DNA of 64,000 nucleotides from Azospirillum sp. B510 (GCF_000010725.1 NC_013856.1:248001-312000), one strand, 5' to 3'; shown: positions 1 to 8,159, numbered from the stretch's first letter. Numbers and translations: made by a program. Notes: a model not told the origin generated them from the letters alone.

Positions 1-702
1 CCGGGCGAGATCGTGATAAGCCGGGTTGATCGCCGGATCGTAGAAGGAGGCGTGGCTGACGCCGACCTTGAGGTTATCCGGCACCAGCTTGCCCGGCACG
101 CCGCCCAGATGTTCGAACAGCCGGGCGTGGGAGGCCAGCCACTCCTCCGCCTGCTGGGTCCAGGTCGCCTCGGCATAGACGTAGCCCGAATACGGCAGGC
201 AGGCGACAAACACCTGGGCCTGCCGCGCCTCAGCGCCGAGCCCGACGGTCAGCGTCATCCCAGCGTAATCAACCTCGATCGCCGCCCCCGGCCGATGTTC
301 CCGGCGCAGACGCGGCTCGGCATGAGCACCCTGCCATGCCCGGAAATGCTGGACGAATTGGGTGTAGCGATAGCCGCCGGGATGGACCTCCAGGTATTCC
401 TCCCACAGCAGCCGCAGCGTTACGCCACGGCGGCCGAGTTCCCGGCTGATGTGCCGCCAGTCGGGCACCGGGCGCGCCGACGTGACCGGAGGCGGGAACA
501 GCCGCTCCTCCAGCTCGACGTCCGTCCAGCCCAGCACATCCGCGTACTGCAGCCCGGAGGCCCGTAGCCGCTCCAGGTAATCGCGCACGGTGCTGCGCGG
601 CAGCCGGCAGGCATCGGCAATCTGCCGTTGGCTGGCGCCAAACTCATCCCGCAGACGAAGGACTTCTCTGATCCGCCGCATGTCCGACCTCGCTCGGGGC
701 AT
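1..702 (-). CDS. istA: IS21-family transposase IstA, N-terminal part (runs off left edge)
   Basis: This is the DDE transposase of an IS21-type element. The frame stays open from the ATG at 702 to base 1, giving 234 residues. The ATG follows a GGAGG Shine-Dalgarno at 708-712. The protein starts with the classic IstA helix-turn-helix (MRRIREVLRLRDEFGASQRQ, then IADACRLPRSTVRDYLE). Further in come IEVDYAGMTL and LVPDNLKVGV, which carry the first two catalytic aspartates. The third acidic residue and the partner ATPase IstB would lie left of the window. Repeats typical of an IS21 end lie directly upstream. The frame looks intact, so the element may be functional, but this cannot be judged from the visible part. 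Confidence 0.9.
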   Translation of the reverse strand, partial: MPRARSDMRRIREVLRLRDEFGASQRQIADACRLPRSTVRDYLERLRASGLQYADVLGWTDVELEERLFPPPVTSARPVPDWRHISRELGRRGVTLRLLWEEYLEVHPGGYRYTQFVQHFRAWQGAHAEPRLRREHRPGAAIEVDYAGMTLTVGLGAEARQAQVFVACLPYSGYVYAEATWTQQAEEWLASHARLFEHLGGVPGKLVPDNLKVGVSHASFYDPAINPAYHDLAR

Positions 703-786
703 CCCGATCCTCCTTGGCCTGTGCCGTGGAAAGATCATGGGGATGCCAAAGGCTGGTTCGGACCCCGATACCACCACTCCTACGGG

Positions 787-878
787 TGGGCGAATTCACC
801 GAAACGGCTGGGCGCTTTCACCGTTCTGCCCGGGCGCTTTCCGCCGTTCCCGCTGGGTGCTTTCCGCCGAAATATGCA
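787..878. repeat. Phased terminal repeats of the IS21 element
   Basis: Four related copies of about 22 bp start at 787, 809, 831 and 854, each beginning with a GGGCGCTTTC-like core (TGGGCGAATTC, TGGGCGCTTTC, CGGGCGCTTTC, TGGGTGCTTTC) followed by CACCG or CGCCG. The 22-23 bp spacing is two helical turns. IS21-family ends are known to carry multiple transposase-binding repeats like these. Confidence 0.75.
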
Positions 879-1103
879 GGTGTGCGGCAGGCCGGAACAG
901 AGCACCCGGTCGAGCGGCACTGTGGCCAGCAGGGCGCCCGCCGCCCGCGCCTCCGCCCGGCCGCGTTCGGTCAAGGCGGCCAGCTTCGGATTCAGCGGCC
1001 GGCCGTCGGCATCGTAATAGGCGACATGGCCATGACGCAGCAGATAGAGGCGGCGGCGGCTCGTGGTTCCCGCCAGCGGCGTGAAGAGCGGCGCCGGGGT
1101 CAT
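879..1103 (-). pseudogene. Histidine phosphatase (phosphoglycerate mutase-like) disrupted by IS21
   Basis: Only the first 75 codons remain. The start at 1103 overlaps the stop of the DUF6285 gene as ATGA, so this was the last gene of the operon. The RHG motif of the histidine phosphatase superfamily is visible (LYLLRHGHVAYYD, residues 20-31), followed by the LDRVLCSGLPHT strand where the family usually continues with RTRQTA. The frame then enters the IS21 end at 878, so about two thirds of a typical 190-220 aa protein is missing. The rest may survive on the other side of the element, outside the window. Loss of this gene might alter but need not abolish the pathway, because it is distal in the operon. 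Confidence 0.8.
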
Positions 1104-1468
1104 CGCCGCGCCGCCAGCGCCTTGGGGTTGGACACCGCGAGCCGCGCGGCCGTCAGATCGAACAGCACGCGGCGCAGCGCCGCCTGTGGCCCGGCGGCGT
1201 CGAAGCGCCCGTCGACGATGGCGGCGCACAGGTGCCGCGCCAGCACCGGCAGCTCGCCCGTCTCGCCGAGCAGCCCGCCGATGGCGGCGGCCAGCGCCGG
1301 CTCGGCCGTGGTCCCCGCCGCCAGCTCGCGTTCCGCCGTCGCCAGGGCGTTGGCGATCATCAGGGCGGTGAAGCGCCGCTCGGCTGGAACCAGTGGCAGG
1401 ATCGTCTCGCGGAAGCTGTCCAGCGCGATGGCGATGAGGCTGCGGGCATCGGGGTCGTCGTTGATCAT
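1100..1468 (-). CDS. DUF6285 domain protein (LvaB-like partner of APH kinase)
   Basis: A 122-aa cytosolic, mostly helical protein. The start at 1468 overlaps the stop of the APH gene (ATGA), and its own stop overlaps the phosphatase start, so it is translationally coupled on both sides. The pattern of an ILPLVPAERRFTALMIANAL helix followed by a second helical segment fits DUF6285, a small family that usually sits next to APH-type kinases. In the Pseudomonas putida levulinate pathway a small protein (LvaB) is required together with the kinase LvaA. Assigning the same role here is inference from size, position and neighbour. Confidence 0.65.
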   Translation of the reverse strand: MINDDPDARSLIAIALDSFRETILPLVPAERRFTALMIANALATAERELAAGTTAEPALAAAIGGLLGETGELPVLARHLCAAIVDGRFDAAGPQAALRRVLFDLTAARLAVSNPKALAARR

Positions 1469-2529
1469 GGCGTCGCTCCTCCCTGCGGTCGGCCGGCGTT
1501 CCAGTCGTCGGCGATCGCCTCCAGATGCCGCAGCAAGTCCATCTCGATTTCCGGCAGCATTCGCCCGGTCAGCGCCAGTTCCAGCGACGGTTCGGTCCCG
1601 GAGCTGTGCCGCATCCCCTGTTGCAGGGCGATGCCGGCCCAGCGCAGATAGGCCGCCGTCTCCCAATAGGCGACGGCGCGCAGGTCCACCCGGCGCCCGG
1701 CGGTCTCCTCATAGCCGGCATAGAGATCGGCGCGGTCGGCCAGCCCGCCGGCCTCACGGTCCTGGCGGCCGAAGCGCCAGCTGGCGGCGCAGAACCAGCC
1801 GAGATCCTCCATCGGGTCGGACCAGCCGGCGAACTCCCAATCGATGATGGCGGTCAGCGCGCCATTCTCGACCATGTAGTTGCCGGTGCGGTAATCGCGG
1901 TGGCACAGCACCAGCTCCGCCGTCTCCGGCGCGTTCACGGTCAGCCAGCGCAGGCCATGGGCCAGCACCGGATCGGATTCGGCGAAGCGGCCCATCCAGC
2001 TCCGGTAATCGGCGGCGCATTGCAGCGCGGCGCTGGGGGCGGGCAGGGGAAGGAATTCCAGCCCCGGCGCGCCGGGCCGCACCCGGTGGATGAGGCCGAG
2101 CTGGCGGCCCAGCTCGCGCGCCAGTGCTCGCTGCGGTTCGGTGCTCTTGACCAGCCGGTGTCCGGCGGCGTCGCCGCGCGCCCGGCGCATAAGGTAGAAG
2201 GGACTGCCGAGCAGGGCCGGATCGCTGCCGACGAACAGTGGTTCCGGCACCGCCGCGCCGGCGGCGAAGGCGCATTTGAGAACCGCGGCTTCCTCCGCCT
2301 TGCCCAGGCTGGCCGACACGCCGGAGGCCGAGCCGGTGCGCAGCACGCAAGCGTGACGGCCGGCGAGCGGCCCGCCGTCGATCTCCAAGGTCACCGCGAG
2401 GTTGAGGGAGATCGCCCCGCCGCTCAGCCGGCCCTCGTCGGTCACGGAGATGCCGCGCGCCCCGGCCCGCGCCGCCAGCCATCCCTCCAGGGCGGCCTTG
2501 CGTCCGGCGTCGAGAAAGCCGCCGTTCAC
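1465..2529 (-). CDS. APH-family kinase (LvaA/ACAD10-11 kinase type)
   Basis: A 354-aa aminoglycoside-phosphotransferase-fold kinase. The catalytic loop is visible as LCHRDYRTGNYMV (catalytic Asp) and the metal-binding loop as IIDWEFAGWSDPMEDLGW. This C-terminal version is typical of the acyl-CoA-dehydrogenase-linked APH kinases, not of antibiotic-resistance enzymes. The chosen start is the GTG at 2529, which overlaps the dehydrogenase stop as GTGA. In animals the same kinase is fused to an acyl-CoA dehydrogenase (ACAD10/11), and in bacteria LvaA phosphorylates 4-hydroxyacyl-CoA. The neighbouring dehydrogenase and DUF6285 gene support that job. The substrate chain length is unknown. Confidence 0.75.
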   Translation of the reverse strand: MNGGFLDAGRKAALEGWLAARAGARGISVTDEGRLSGGAISLNLAVTLEIDGGPLAGRHACVLRTGSASGVSASLGKAEEAAVLKCAFAAGAAVPEPLFVGSDPALLGSPFYLMRRARGDAAGHRLVKSTEPQRALARELGRQLGLIHRVRPGAPGLEFLPLPAPSAALQCAADYRSWMGRFAESDPVLAHGLRWLTVNAPETAELVLCHRDYRTGNYMVENGALTAIIDWEFAGWSDPMEDLGWFCAASWRFGRQDREAGGLADRADLYAGYEETAGRRVDLRAVAYWETAAYLRWAGIALQQGMRHSSGTEPSLELALTGRMLPEIEMDLLRHLEAIADDWNAGRPQGGATP

Positions 2530-3722
2530 GCCCAGCTCCAGAAACCGTCGCCTTCGGACAGGTAGCTGCGGCTCAGCACCATCTTGTGGACCTCCGACGC
2601 GCCGTCGACCAGCTTGGCCTGCCGGGCATAGCGGTAGATCCATTCCAGCACCGTGTCCTTGGAATAGCCGCGCGCGCCGCAGAGCTGGATCGCGGTATCG
2701 ACCGCCTTGAACAGGGTGTCGGCGACCTGGACCTTGGCCATCGACACCTCCTTGCGGGCGAAGCTGCCGCTGTCCAGCGCATGCGCGGCCTTCATGGTCA
2801 GCAGCCGGCCGATCTCGATCTGCATCGCCGCCTCGCCCAGCAGCCACTGCACGCCCTCATGCTCGGCCAGGGTGGAGCCGAAGCTCTCGCGCTCCTTCAC
2901 GTAGGCTCCCGCGATCTCCAGGCTGCGCTTGGCCAAGCCGGTCCAGCGCATGCAATGGGTCAACCGGGCCGGACCCAGCCGGATCTGCGTCACCTTCAGC
3001 CCGTCGCCGACCGCCATCAGCACATTGTCGTCGGTGATCTCCAGCCCGTCGAAGATCAGTTCGCAATGGCCGCCATGCTCCTCCGGCCCCATGATCGGGA
3101 TGCGGCGCTCGATGCGCCAGCCCGGCTGGTCCCGGTCGAACAGGAAGGCGGTCAGCCCCTTGCGCGGATCGTCCGAGGTGCGGGCCATCAGGATGAAATG
3201 CTGTGCCGCTCCCGCCCCGGTGATGAACCATTTGCGCCCGGAGATCACCCAGCGGTCGCCCTTGCGCTCCGCCCTGGTCTTCATCATCGAGGGGTCGGAG
3301 CCGCCGCCGGGATGCGGTTCGGTCATGGCGAAGGCGCAGCGCACCTTGCCGTCGATGATCGGCTGGAGCCAGCGTTCCTTCTGCGCCTCCGTCCCCACCG
3401 CGTTCAGCACGCGCATGTTGCCGTCGTCGGGGGCGGCGGCGTTGAAGCAGACCGGCCCGAAGATCGAACGGTTCATCTCCTCGTAGCAGGCGGCGAGCCC
3501 GACCATCGGCAGGCCCTGGCCGTCGCGTTCCTTCGGCAGGCCCAGCGCCCACAGCCCGGCCGCCTTCACCTTGGCGCGCAGGACTTCCAGCGGCGCCTCG
3601 GCGATGTTCTCATGCTCGTCCCAATTGGCGGGATCGGCCTCGACCGGCAGGATCTCGGTCTCGACGAAGGCGCGGACGCGGCGGCGGTAGTCTTCCAGGT
3701 CGGGCGGCAGCGTGAAGTCCAT
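2526..3722 (-). CDS. Acyl-CoA dehydrogenase family protein (LvaC/ACAD11-like)
   Basis: A 398-aa flavoprotein of normal family length. The FAD/substrate-binding region is visible (CAFAMTEPHPGGGSDP, then GRKWFITGAG), and so is the C-terminal helical domain ending in IQLCGARGYSKDTVLEWIYRYAR. In this subfamily the last segment includes the YRYARQAKLVDGASEVHK motif. The start ATG at 3722 is 18 bp after the SDR stop. Together with the coupled APH kinase it probably eliminates phosphate from a phosphoacyl-CoA to give an enoyl-CoA, as described for LvaC and ACAD11. That role is inferred from context, and an ordinary branched or medium-chain dehydrogenase is the alternative. Confidence 0.8.
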   Translation of the reverse strand: MDFTLPPDLEDYRRRVRAFVETEILPVEADPANWDEHENIAEAPLEVLRAKVKAAGLWALGLPKERDGQGLPMVGLAACYEEMNRSIFGPVCFNAAAPDDGNMRVLNAVGTEAQKERWLQPIIDGKVRCAFAMTEPHPGGGSDPSMMKTRAERKGDRWVISGRKWFITGAGAAQHFILMARTSDDPRKGLTAFLFDRDQPGWRIERRIPIMGPEEHGGHCELIFDGLEITDDNVLMAVGDGLKVTQIRLGPARLTHCMRWTGLAKRSLEIAGAYVKERESFGSTLAEHEGVQWLLGEAAMQIEIGRLLTMKAAHALDSGSFARKEVSMAKVQVADTLFKAVDTAIQLCGARGYSKDTVLEWIYRYARQAKLVDGASEVHKMVLSRSYLSEGDGFWSWA

Positions 3723-3740
3723 GGCGCGTGGTCCTTGCGG

Positions 3741-4508
3741 TCACAGCGAGGAGACAAGGTGGCCGCCATCGACGGCGATCACCGATCCGGTCATGTAGGA
3801 GCCGGCATCCGACGCCAGCAGCAGAAGCGGCGCGTCCAGCTCGTCCAGCCGGCCGAGCCGGCGCTGCGGGATGCGCCTGATCAGCGCCTTGCCGGCCTCC
3901 GACGCGAAGAACTCCTGGTTCAGCTCGGTCTCCAGATAGCCGGGGCACAGCGCGTTGACGCGGATGCCGTGGCGGGCCAGTTCCAGCGCCATCGCCTTGG
4001 TCAGATGCACCAGCCCGCCCTTCGAGGCGACATAGGAGGCGACCTGCCCGGCGACGCGGATGCCGAGGATGGAGGCGATGTTGACGATGGCGCCGCCTTT
4101 GCCCTCGTCGCGCATCCGCCGGCCGACCGCGCGGGCGACGCGGGCGCAGCCGGTCAGGTTGGTGTCGAGGACCCGGTCCCACGCCTCCTCGCCCATGTCG
4201 AGGAAGGGGAGGGTGGCGGTGACGCCGGCATTGTTGACCAGGATGTCGATGCGGCCCAGCGCGTCGGCCGCCTCCTCCACCGCCCGGGTGACGGAGTCGG
4301 GGTCGGTGACGTCCATCGCGACGGCGATGGCGTTGCCACCGGCGGCCTCGATGGCGGCGCGGGTGTCCTCCAGCGCGTCGATGCGGCGGGCGGCCAGGGC
4401 GACGCGGGCGCCGGCCCGTGCCAGGACCCCGGCGAAATGCCGGCCCAATCCGCTCGACGCACCGGTCACCAGCGCCGTGCGGCCGGTCAGATCCAGGTTG
4501 ATGGTCAT
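3741..4508 (-). CDS. SDR-family oxidoreductase (first gene of hydroxyacyl operon)
   Basis: A 255-aa short-chain dehydrogenase. It has the N-terminal TGASSGLGRHFAGVLARAG cofactor motif, NNAGVTA, the catalytic SYVASKGG (Tyr and Lys), and a PGYLETELNQEF loop. The start ATG at 4508 is preceded by GGGGAGGGGG. It is the first gene of the operon, with an 18-bp palindrome about 50 bp upstream. A keto/hydroxyacyl interconversion such as that proposed for LvaD is plausible, but the substrate cannot be read from the sequence. Confidence 0.85.
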   Translation of the reverse strand: MTINLDLTGRTALVTGASSGLGRHFAGVLARAGARVALAARRIDALEDTRAAIEAAGGNAIAVAMDVTDPDSVTRAVEEAADALGRIDILVNNAGVTATLPFLDMGEEAWDRVLDTNLTGCARVARAVGRRMRDEGKGGAIVNIASILGIRVAGQVASYVASKGGLVHLTKAMALELARHGIRVNALCPGYLETELNQEFFASEAGKALIRRIPQRRLGRLDELDAPLLLLASDAGSYMTGSVIAVDGGHLVSSL

Positions 4509-4556
4509 CCGTTCCCCCTCCCCGGGGAAAGCCGTTGCGTGAATGGCTCCGAAGAA

Positions 4557-4574
4557 AAAACGAGCGCTCGTTTT
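4557..4574. promoter_or_regulatory. Perfect 18-bp palindrome, TetR-type operator
   Basis: AAAACGAGCGCTCGTTTT is a perfect palindrome in the leader of the SDR-ACAD-APH operon, 49 bp before the start codon. ACGAGCGCTCGT-like sites are typical for TetR/AcrR-family dimers. No TetR gene is visible in the window, so the regulator is unknown. Confidence 0.65.
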
Positions 4575-4627
4575 ATATCGTGGGAAGGCATCGTCGGCAA
4601 CGGTGTTCCGCCGCCCGAGGGGAAACA

Positions 4628-5056
4628 TCAGGGATCGGTGGTCAGCACGGCGACTTCTTCCGCCGCCGACGCAGCAGGGGCAGGACGAGTTTTCTTCATG
4701 GGAGCAGTCTTTCGATGGTCAGGTCGGCGGCCGCTTCGGCGGTCACCGGCGCCGGGTCCATGGCGTTCACCGCGATGTCCTGAAGGCCACCGCATACTCG
4801 AAGGCGACGGTGAGGCGCTGGCGCTGGATGTGCGGGCGGAGTTCGCTGGCGGAATCCGAGTGCGTCGCCGGCCCTTCGGAATGGCTGCGGCCCAGCGCGG
4901 GGGGGACCGCACGGAACGCTTCCGCTTCAACGTCAGGGCCGTTGATCTTCAAGTTTCGCACCGAAAATGAATCCAGATGCGACAAAATCGTACGAATGAA
5001 ATCGAAATATCGCAATAGGCTGTTCAAGATAGAGTTGCTCTGATACCGATTTATCA
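4628..5056 (-). other. Unassigned region, possible decayed coding sequence
   Basis: No convincing intact gene was found here. On the minus strand a protein-like stretch (…HIQRQRLTVAFEYAV) in one frame continues, after an apparent frame change near 4780, into another frame (LQDIAVNAMDPAPVTAEAA…ERLLP, stop at 4696-4698). That stop overlaps the ATG at 4699 of a 23-codon ORF (MKKTRPAPAASAAEEVAVLT…). The pattern suggests a frameshifted remnant followed by a tiny coupled ORF. The family was not recognised, and chance open frames in GC-rich DNA cannot be excluded. Confidence 0.25.
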
Positions 5057-5221
5057 AGAAAATCAGATGAATACGATTGCATGAATACAGTTAGTTTGTG
5101 CATTCCATGCATTTGTATTATTTGTTTTTCGTAGGTTTACGTATTTTTTGCGATCGCCAGGTCTCCGTACGCTGGGTTTTAAAATGTTTTCACGGTTAAT
5201 GAACCGCCAAGGGAGATACGC
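4950..5221. promoter_or_regulatory. AT-rich leader in front of VioB-like cassette
   Basis: This stretch is far poorer in GC than its surroundings, with many runs such as ATTTGTATTATTTGTTTTT, and it has no plausible gene on either strand. It probably carries the promoter for the plus-strand cassette starting at 5222. No -35/-10 pair could be fixed with certainty. Confidence 0.5.
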
Positions 5222-7057
5222 ATGTCGTATTTGACGGGTCCGCGGTTGAGCTTCGCGGGGAAGTTCATCGCCGACGTTTCGACGGTCAACAATTTTCCGG
5301 CCAATTTCGAGCGTGAACGCTACACCAAGGCAGATTACGACAACTGGGACATCGGCTACTGGAACCCGTACGGCACGGCTGTGTGGCGTCTGGTCGACTG
5401 CACGGTGACCGGCGCGGTGCGGGCCAATGGCACCACGGTGACGGACGATCCGGTGCTGGGCATGGTGGTGACCGACACCGACGACCAGCCGCCGGCGAAG
5501 ATGGTCGACCTCGACAGCGAGCAGCAGATGGTCTCGGCCATCTGGGGCCTGCAGGTGCGTCTGCTTGGCAAGGACGGCGCCAGCAAGCTGCGCAGCAATT
5601 TCGCCGTCGCCTCCTTCACCGACCTGTGGGCCCGGAGTTGGGCGCAGGATCCCTCGCTGGAATATCCGCTGCACCCGCCCAGCCTGATGGCCGCGTGCTG
5701 GCAGTCGGTGTTGACCGACGTCGGTTGGGACCACGTCTTCGACTCGCCGTTCCTGATGCATCTGAGGGATGCGGCACAGGACGGGCTGCTGTCGATCAAG
5801 TTCAACGTCTACGGCTACAACGCCGGCTACGGCGTGTTCGGCGACGGCGTGCGTCACCTGCCCAACCCCCCGGGCTTCACCACAGGCCTGATCACCGGCA
5901 GCATCGGGGTGGCCAGCAAGGCCGAGCCGCGCCACGCTCCGCTCGCCCGCCGGCTCCAGCCGGTGGCGGCCAACCCGAACGCGCCGACGCCGTTCTACTA
6001 CGCCAGCGCGCTGGTGGACGAGCCGAACAAGGCGCTGGTCGTCGACCTCGGCAACTCCCTTCCCTATGCAACGTGGCGCGGGAGGTTGGTCGGGACCCCC
6101 TTCCAGATCGGCTATGTCGACACGCCCGAGACGTTCCGCGCGCTCGGCGACATCAAGCCCGACGACGCTTGGTACGAGAGCACCGCCGGCATCCTCGCCC
6201 TGCCGCTTGATGACGCGCAGATCGCCGCCGTCGCGGACAAGCCGCTCGCGGTCTACGATCCGGCCCGGCAGACCCTGGTGGCGCAGGAATCGCCGGACGG
6301 TCGGGTGGTGCGCGCCGACCAGTTCGTCTTCCGCCTCGCTCCCGAGGCTGCCACGCCGGTGACGCTGTGGGCGACGCGGTTCGGCAAGCCGCTGGCGAAC
6401 GCCGACATCGCGCTGGCCTTCGATCCCAGCGGCCTGCAGACCGGTGCCGGCGACACCCCGCCGGTCGGCGCGCCGACGCGGGCGCTGCACTTCCCGGACA
6501 CCGTCACCACCGACGCCAACGGCATGGCGACACTGGCGCTGCGTGCCACCGATCCGGGCGAGCCGCGCAAGGCGGACGATATCGACGGCCAGGTCTATGG
6601 CGTGCGCCCGGCCTTCGCCGACGCCAGCTGGGCCAGCTACTACAACCCGTGGGACTTCATCAGCGTCCTGGTGTGGAGCGGCTACCAGATCCCCGAGGCG
6701 CCGACCTGGGAGCGGGACATCAAGCCGATCCTTACCCAGTACGCCAATCTCTACCCGGTTATGTTGCCGGTGCTGGACATGGGTGAATACGACAGCGTGA
6801 TGAAGCACCTTGGTGTGCTGTATTACACCATGTCGGTGCCGGAGGAAGATCCGAACTACATGCCGGTGGTGCGCGACCTGTCGCCGAACAAAAGGGCGGC
6901 GGTGCTGAAGTGGTGCCAGAACCCGGTGCGCGGCGTGCCCGCGCCGGCGACGCCGCCCGCCCAGCCGGACGCGGCGGCACGGCCCAGCGCCGAGGGGTTC
7001 CCGGCCGCCGCCGGCCCGGTGCGCCGCCCGCATCCGTCCAACCACCTGAAAAAGTGA
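5222..7057 (+). CDS. VioB-like N-terminal-half protein
   Basis: A 611-aa protein without signal peptide or membrane segments. The ATG at 5222 follows AAGGGAGATACGC. The opening MSYLTGPRLSFAGKFIADVSTVNN resembles the start of VioB-type proteins (…PRIHFRGWARVNAPTANR…). The region near residues 490-580 (WERDIKPILTQYANLYPVM … DPNYMPVVRDLSPNKRAAVLKW) resembles the VioB stretch just before its catalytic ferritin-like domain. The catalytic domain itself is encoded by the next gene, so this looks like one half of a split protein. The C-terminus is a Pro/Ala-rich tail. VioB makes the iminophenyl-pyruvate dimer in violacein synthesis, but no amino-acid oxidase (VioA/RebO) is visible nearby, so the substrate here is unknown. 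Confidence 0.6.
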   Translation: MSYLTGPRLSFAGKFIADVSTVNNFPANFERERYTKADYDNWDIGYWNPYGTAVWRLVDCTVTGAVRANGTTVTDDPVLGMVVTDTDDQPPAKMVDLDSEQQMVSAIWGLQVRLLGKDGASKLRSNFAVASFTDLWARSWAQDPSLEYPLHPPSLMAACWQSVLTDVGWDHVFDSPFLMHLRDAAQDGLLSIKFNVYGYNAGYGVFGDGVRHLPNPPGFTTGLITGSIGVASKAEPRHAPLARRLQPVAANPNAPTPFYYASALVDEPNKALVVDLGNSLPYATWRGRLVGTPFQIGYVDTPETFRALGDIKPDDAWYESTAGILALPLDDAQIAAVADKPLAVYDPARQTLVAQESPDGRVVRADQFVFRLAPEAATPVTLWATRFGKPLANADIALAFDPSGLQTGAGDTPPVGAPTRALHFPDTVTTDANGMATLALRATDPGEPRKADDIDGQVYGVRPAFADASWASYYNPWDFISVLVWSGYQIPEAPTWERDIKPILTQYANLYPVMLPVLDMGEYDSVMKHLGVLYYTMSVPEEDPNYMPVVRDLSPNKRAAVLKWCQNPVRGVPAPATPPAQPDAAARPSAEGFPAAAGPVRRPHPSNHLKK

Positions 7058-7067
7058 GGACCGCCCG

Positions 7068-8159
7068 ATGACGACGCCCCGCACCGTTCCCGCCGTTGGC
7101 GCCAAGGCCGCCGACCTGCCGAAGAGCGGCCCCATCCTCTATGTCCGCAGGACGCCGCTGACGACGGTGGAGGACGTGCGCGCCGCGCTCCAGCAGGCCA
7201 TCGAGCTGGAGCACGCCACGCTGCCCGTCTACCTGCAGGCCGCCTACTCGCTGGACGAGACGAAGAACGCCGAAATCGTCAGCATGATCACCGGCGTGGT
7301 GATGCAGGAGATGGAGCATTTCTGCCAGGCCGCCAACATCCTGGTGGCCATCGGCGGCAAGCCGGCCATCGACAACCCGGCCTTCGTACCGACCTACCCC
7401 GGCGGCCTGCCCAAGGGCATCGGCAGCCAGCCCGGCCAGCCGCCCTTCATCGTGCACCTGCGCGGTTTCTCCCTGGATCAGGTGGAAAACTGCTTCATGG
7501 TGATCGAGGAGCCGGCCGACCCCCTCGACATCAAGGAATCGGCCCTGCGCGCCGCCCCCTCCGACATCGCCGAGAACTACCGCACCATCGGCGAGTTCTA
7601 CGACGCCATCGCGGCGGCGCTTAAGGCCCTGGGCGACGGGGTGTTCTCGCATTCCAGGGACTGGCAGGTGTACGGCATGTTCGGCACCAAGCCCATCCTC
7701 GGGCTTGAGGACGCGTTGCAGGCCATCGAACGCATCGTCCGCGAGGGCGAAGGCACGCCGACGTCCCCCATGGAGGGCGAGGTTGGAGCGACCACCGCGC
7801 ATTACTACAGCTTCTACGAGATCTGGAAGGGCCGGAAGATCGGTAAGAACGCGGCCGGCGAATGGGTCTTCACCGACGCGCTGGTGCCCTTCGACCCGAC
7901 GGGCGTGCAGGATCTCATCGACGACCCGAAGCAGGCCGACTACCCGCCCGGCTCCAACGTCGCGATCCAGTCGCGGGCGTTCAACACCTACTATTCCGAC
8001 ATGCTGAAGGCCCTGCACGCCGCCTTCAACGGCAACCCCGGCAAAATCAACCACGCCATCGGCCTGATGTTCGACATCAAGATCCAGGCCAAGCAGTTGA
8101 TGGCGATGACACTCGACAACGGCAAGCACGCGGCCCCGACCTGGGAGTATGTGGCATGA
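7068..8159 (+). CDS. Ferritin-like protein, iminophenyl-pyruvate dimer synthase-type domain
   Basis: A 363-aa protein starting 10 bp after its partner (ATG 7068, GTGAGG upstream). The four-helix ferritin-like fold is suggested by AIELEHATLPVYLQAAYS (E46, E48, H49) and MQEMEHFCQAANIL (E81, E83, H84), which supply the first half of a possible di-iron or haem-independent metal site. Later helices have AIERIVREGEG and TAHYYSFYEIWKGRKI. The C-terminal FNTYYSDMLKALHAAFNGNPGKINHAIGLM segment is also found in VioB-type catalytic domains. It probably forms a complex with the 611-aa neighbour. The stop overlaps the next start (ATGA). Which reaction it catalyses is not known. Confidence 0.65.
   Translation: MTTPRTVPAVGAKAADLPKSGPILYVRRTPLTTVEDVRAALQQAIELEHATLPVYLQAAYSLDETKNAEIVSMITGVVMQEMEHFCQAANILVAIGGKPAIDNPAFVPTYPGGLPKGIGSQPGQPPFIVHLRGFSLDQVENCFMVIEEPADPLDIKESALRAAPSDIAENYRTIGEFYDAIAAALKALGDGVFSHSRDWQVYGMFGTKPILGLEDALQAIERIVREGEGTPTSPMEGEVGATTAHYYSFYEIWKGRKIGKNAAGEWVFTDALVPFDPTGVQDLIDDPKQADYPPGSNVAIQSRAFNTYYSDMLKALHAAFNGNPGKINHAIGLMFDIKIQAKQLMAMTLDNGKHAAPTWEYVA

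Larger units (their letters stand above)
1..878. mobile_element. IS21-family insertion sequence, one end plus istA start
   Basis: The element covers istA and its upstream end. The outer boundary is placed at 878 because the host phosphatase reading frame is good up to 879-881 and then switches to AT-rich IS-type sequence beginning TGCATATTTC on the minus strand. The other end, istB and the target duplication lie outside the window. Confidence 0.8.

Noticed and set aside
5063..7135. Very long open frame antisense to the VioB-like gene
   Set aside because: It mirrors a well-supported plus-strand gene. The Arg/Gly/His/Val-rich translation is typical of antisense frames in GC-rich DNA, and no domain was seen.
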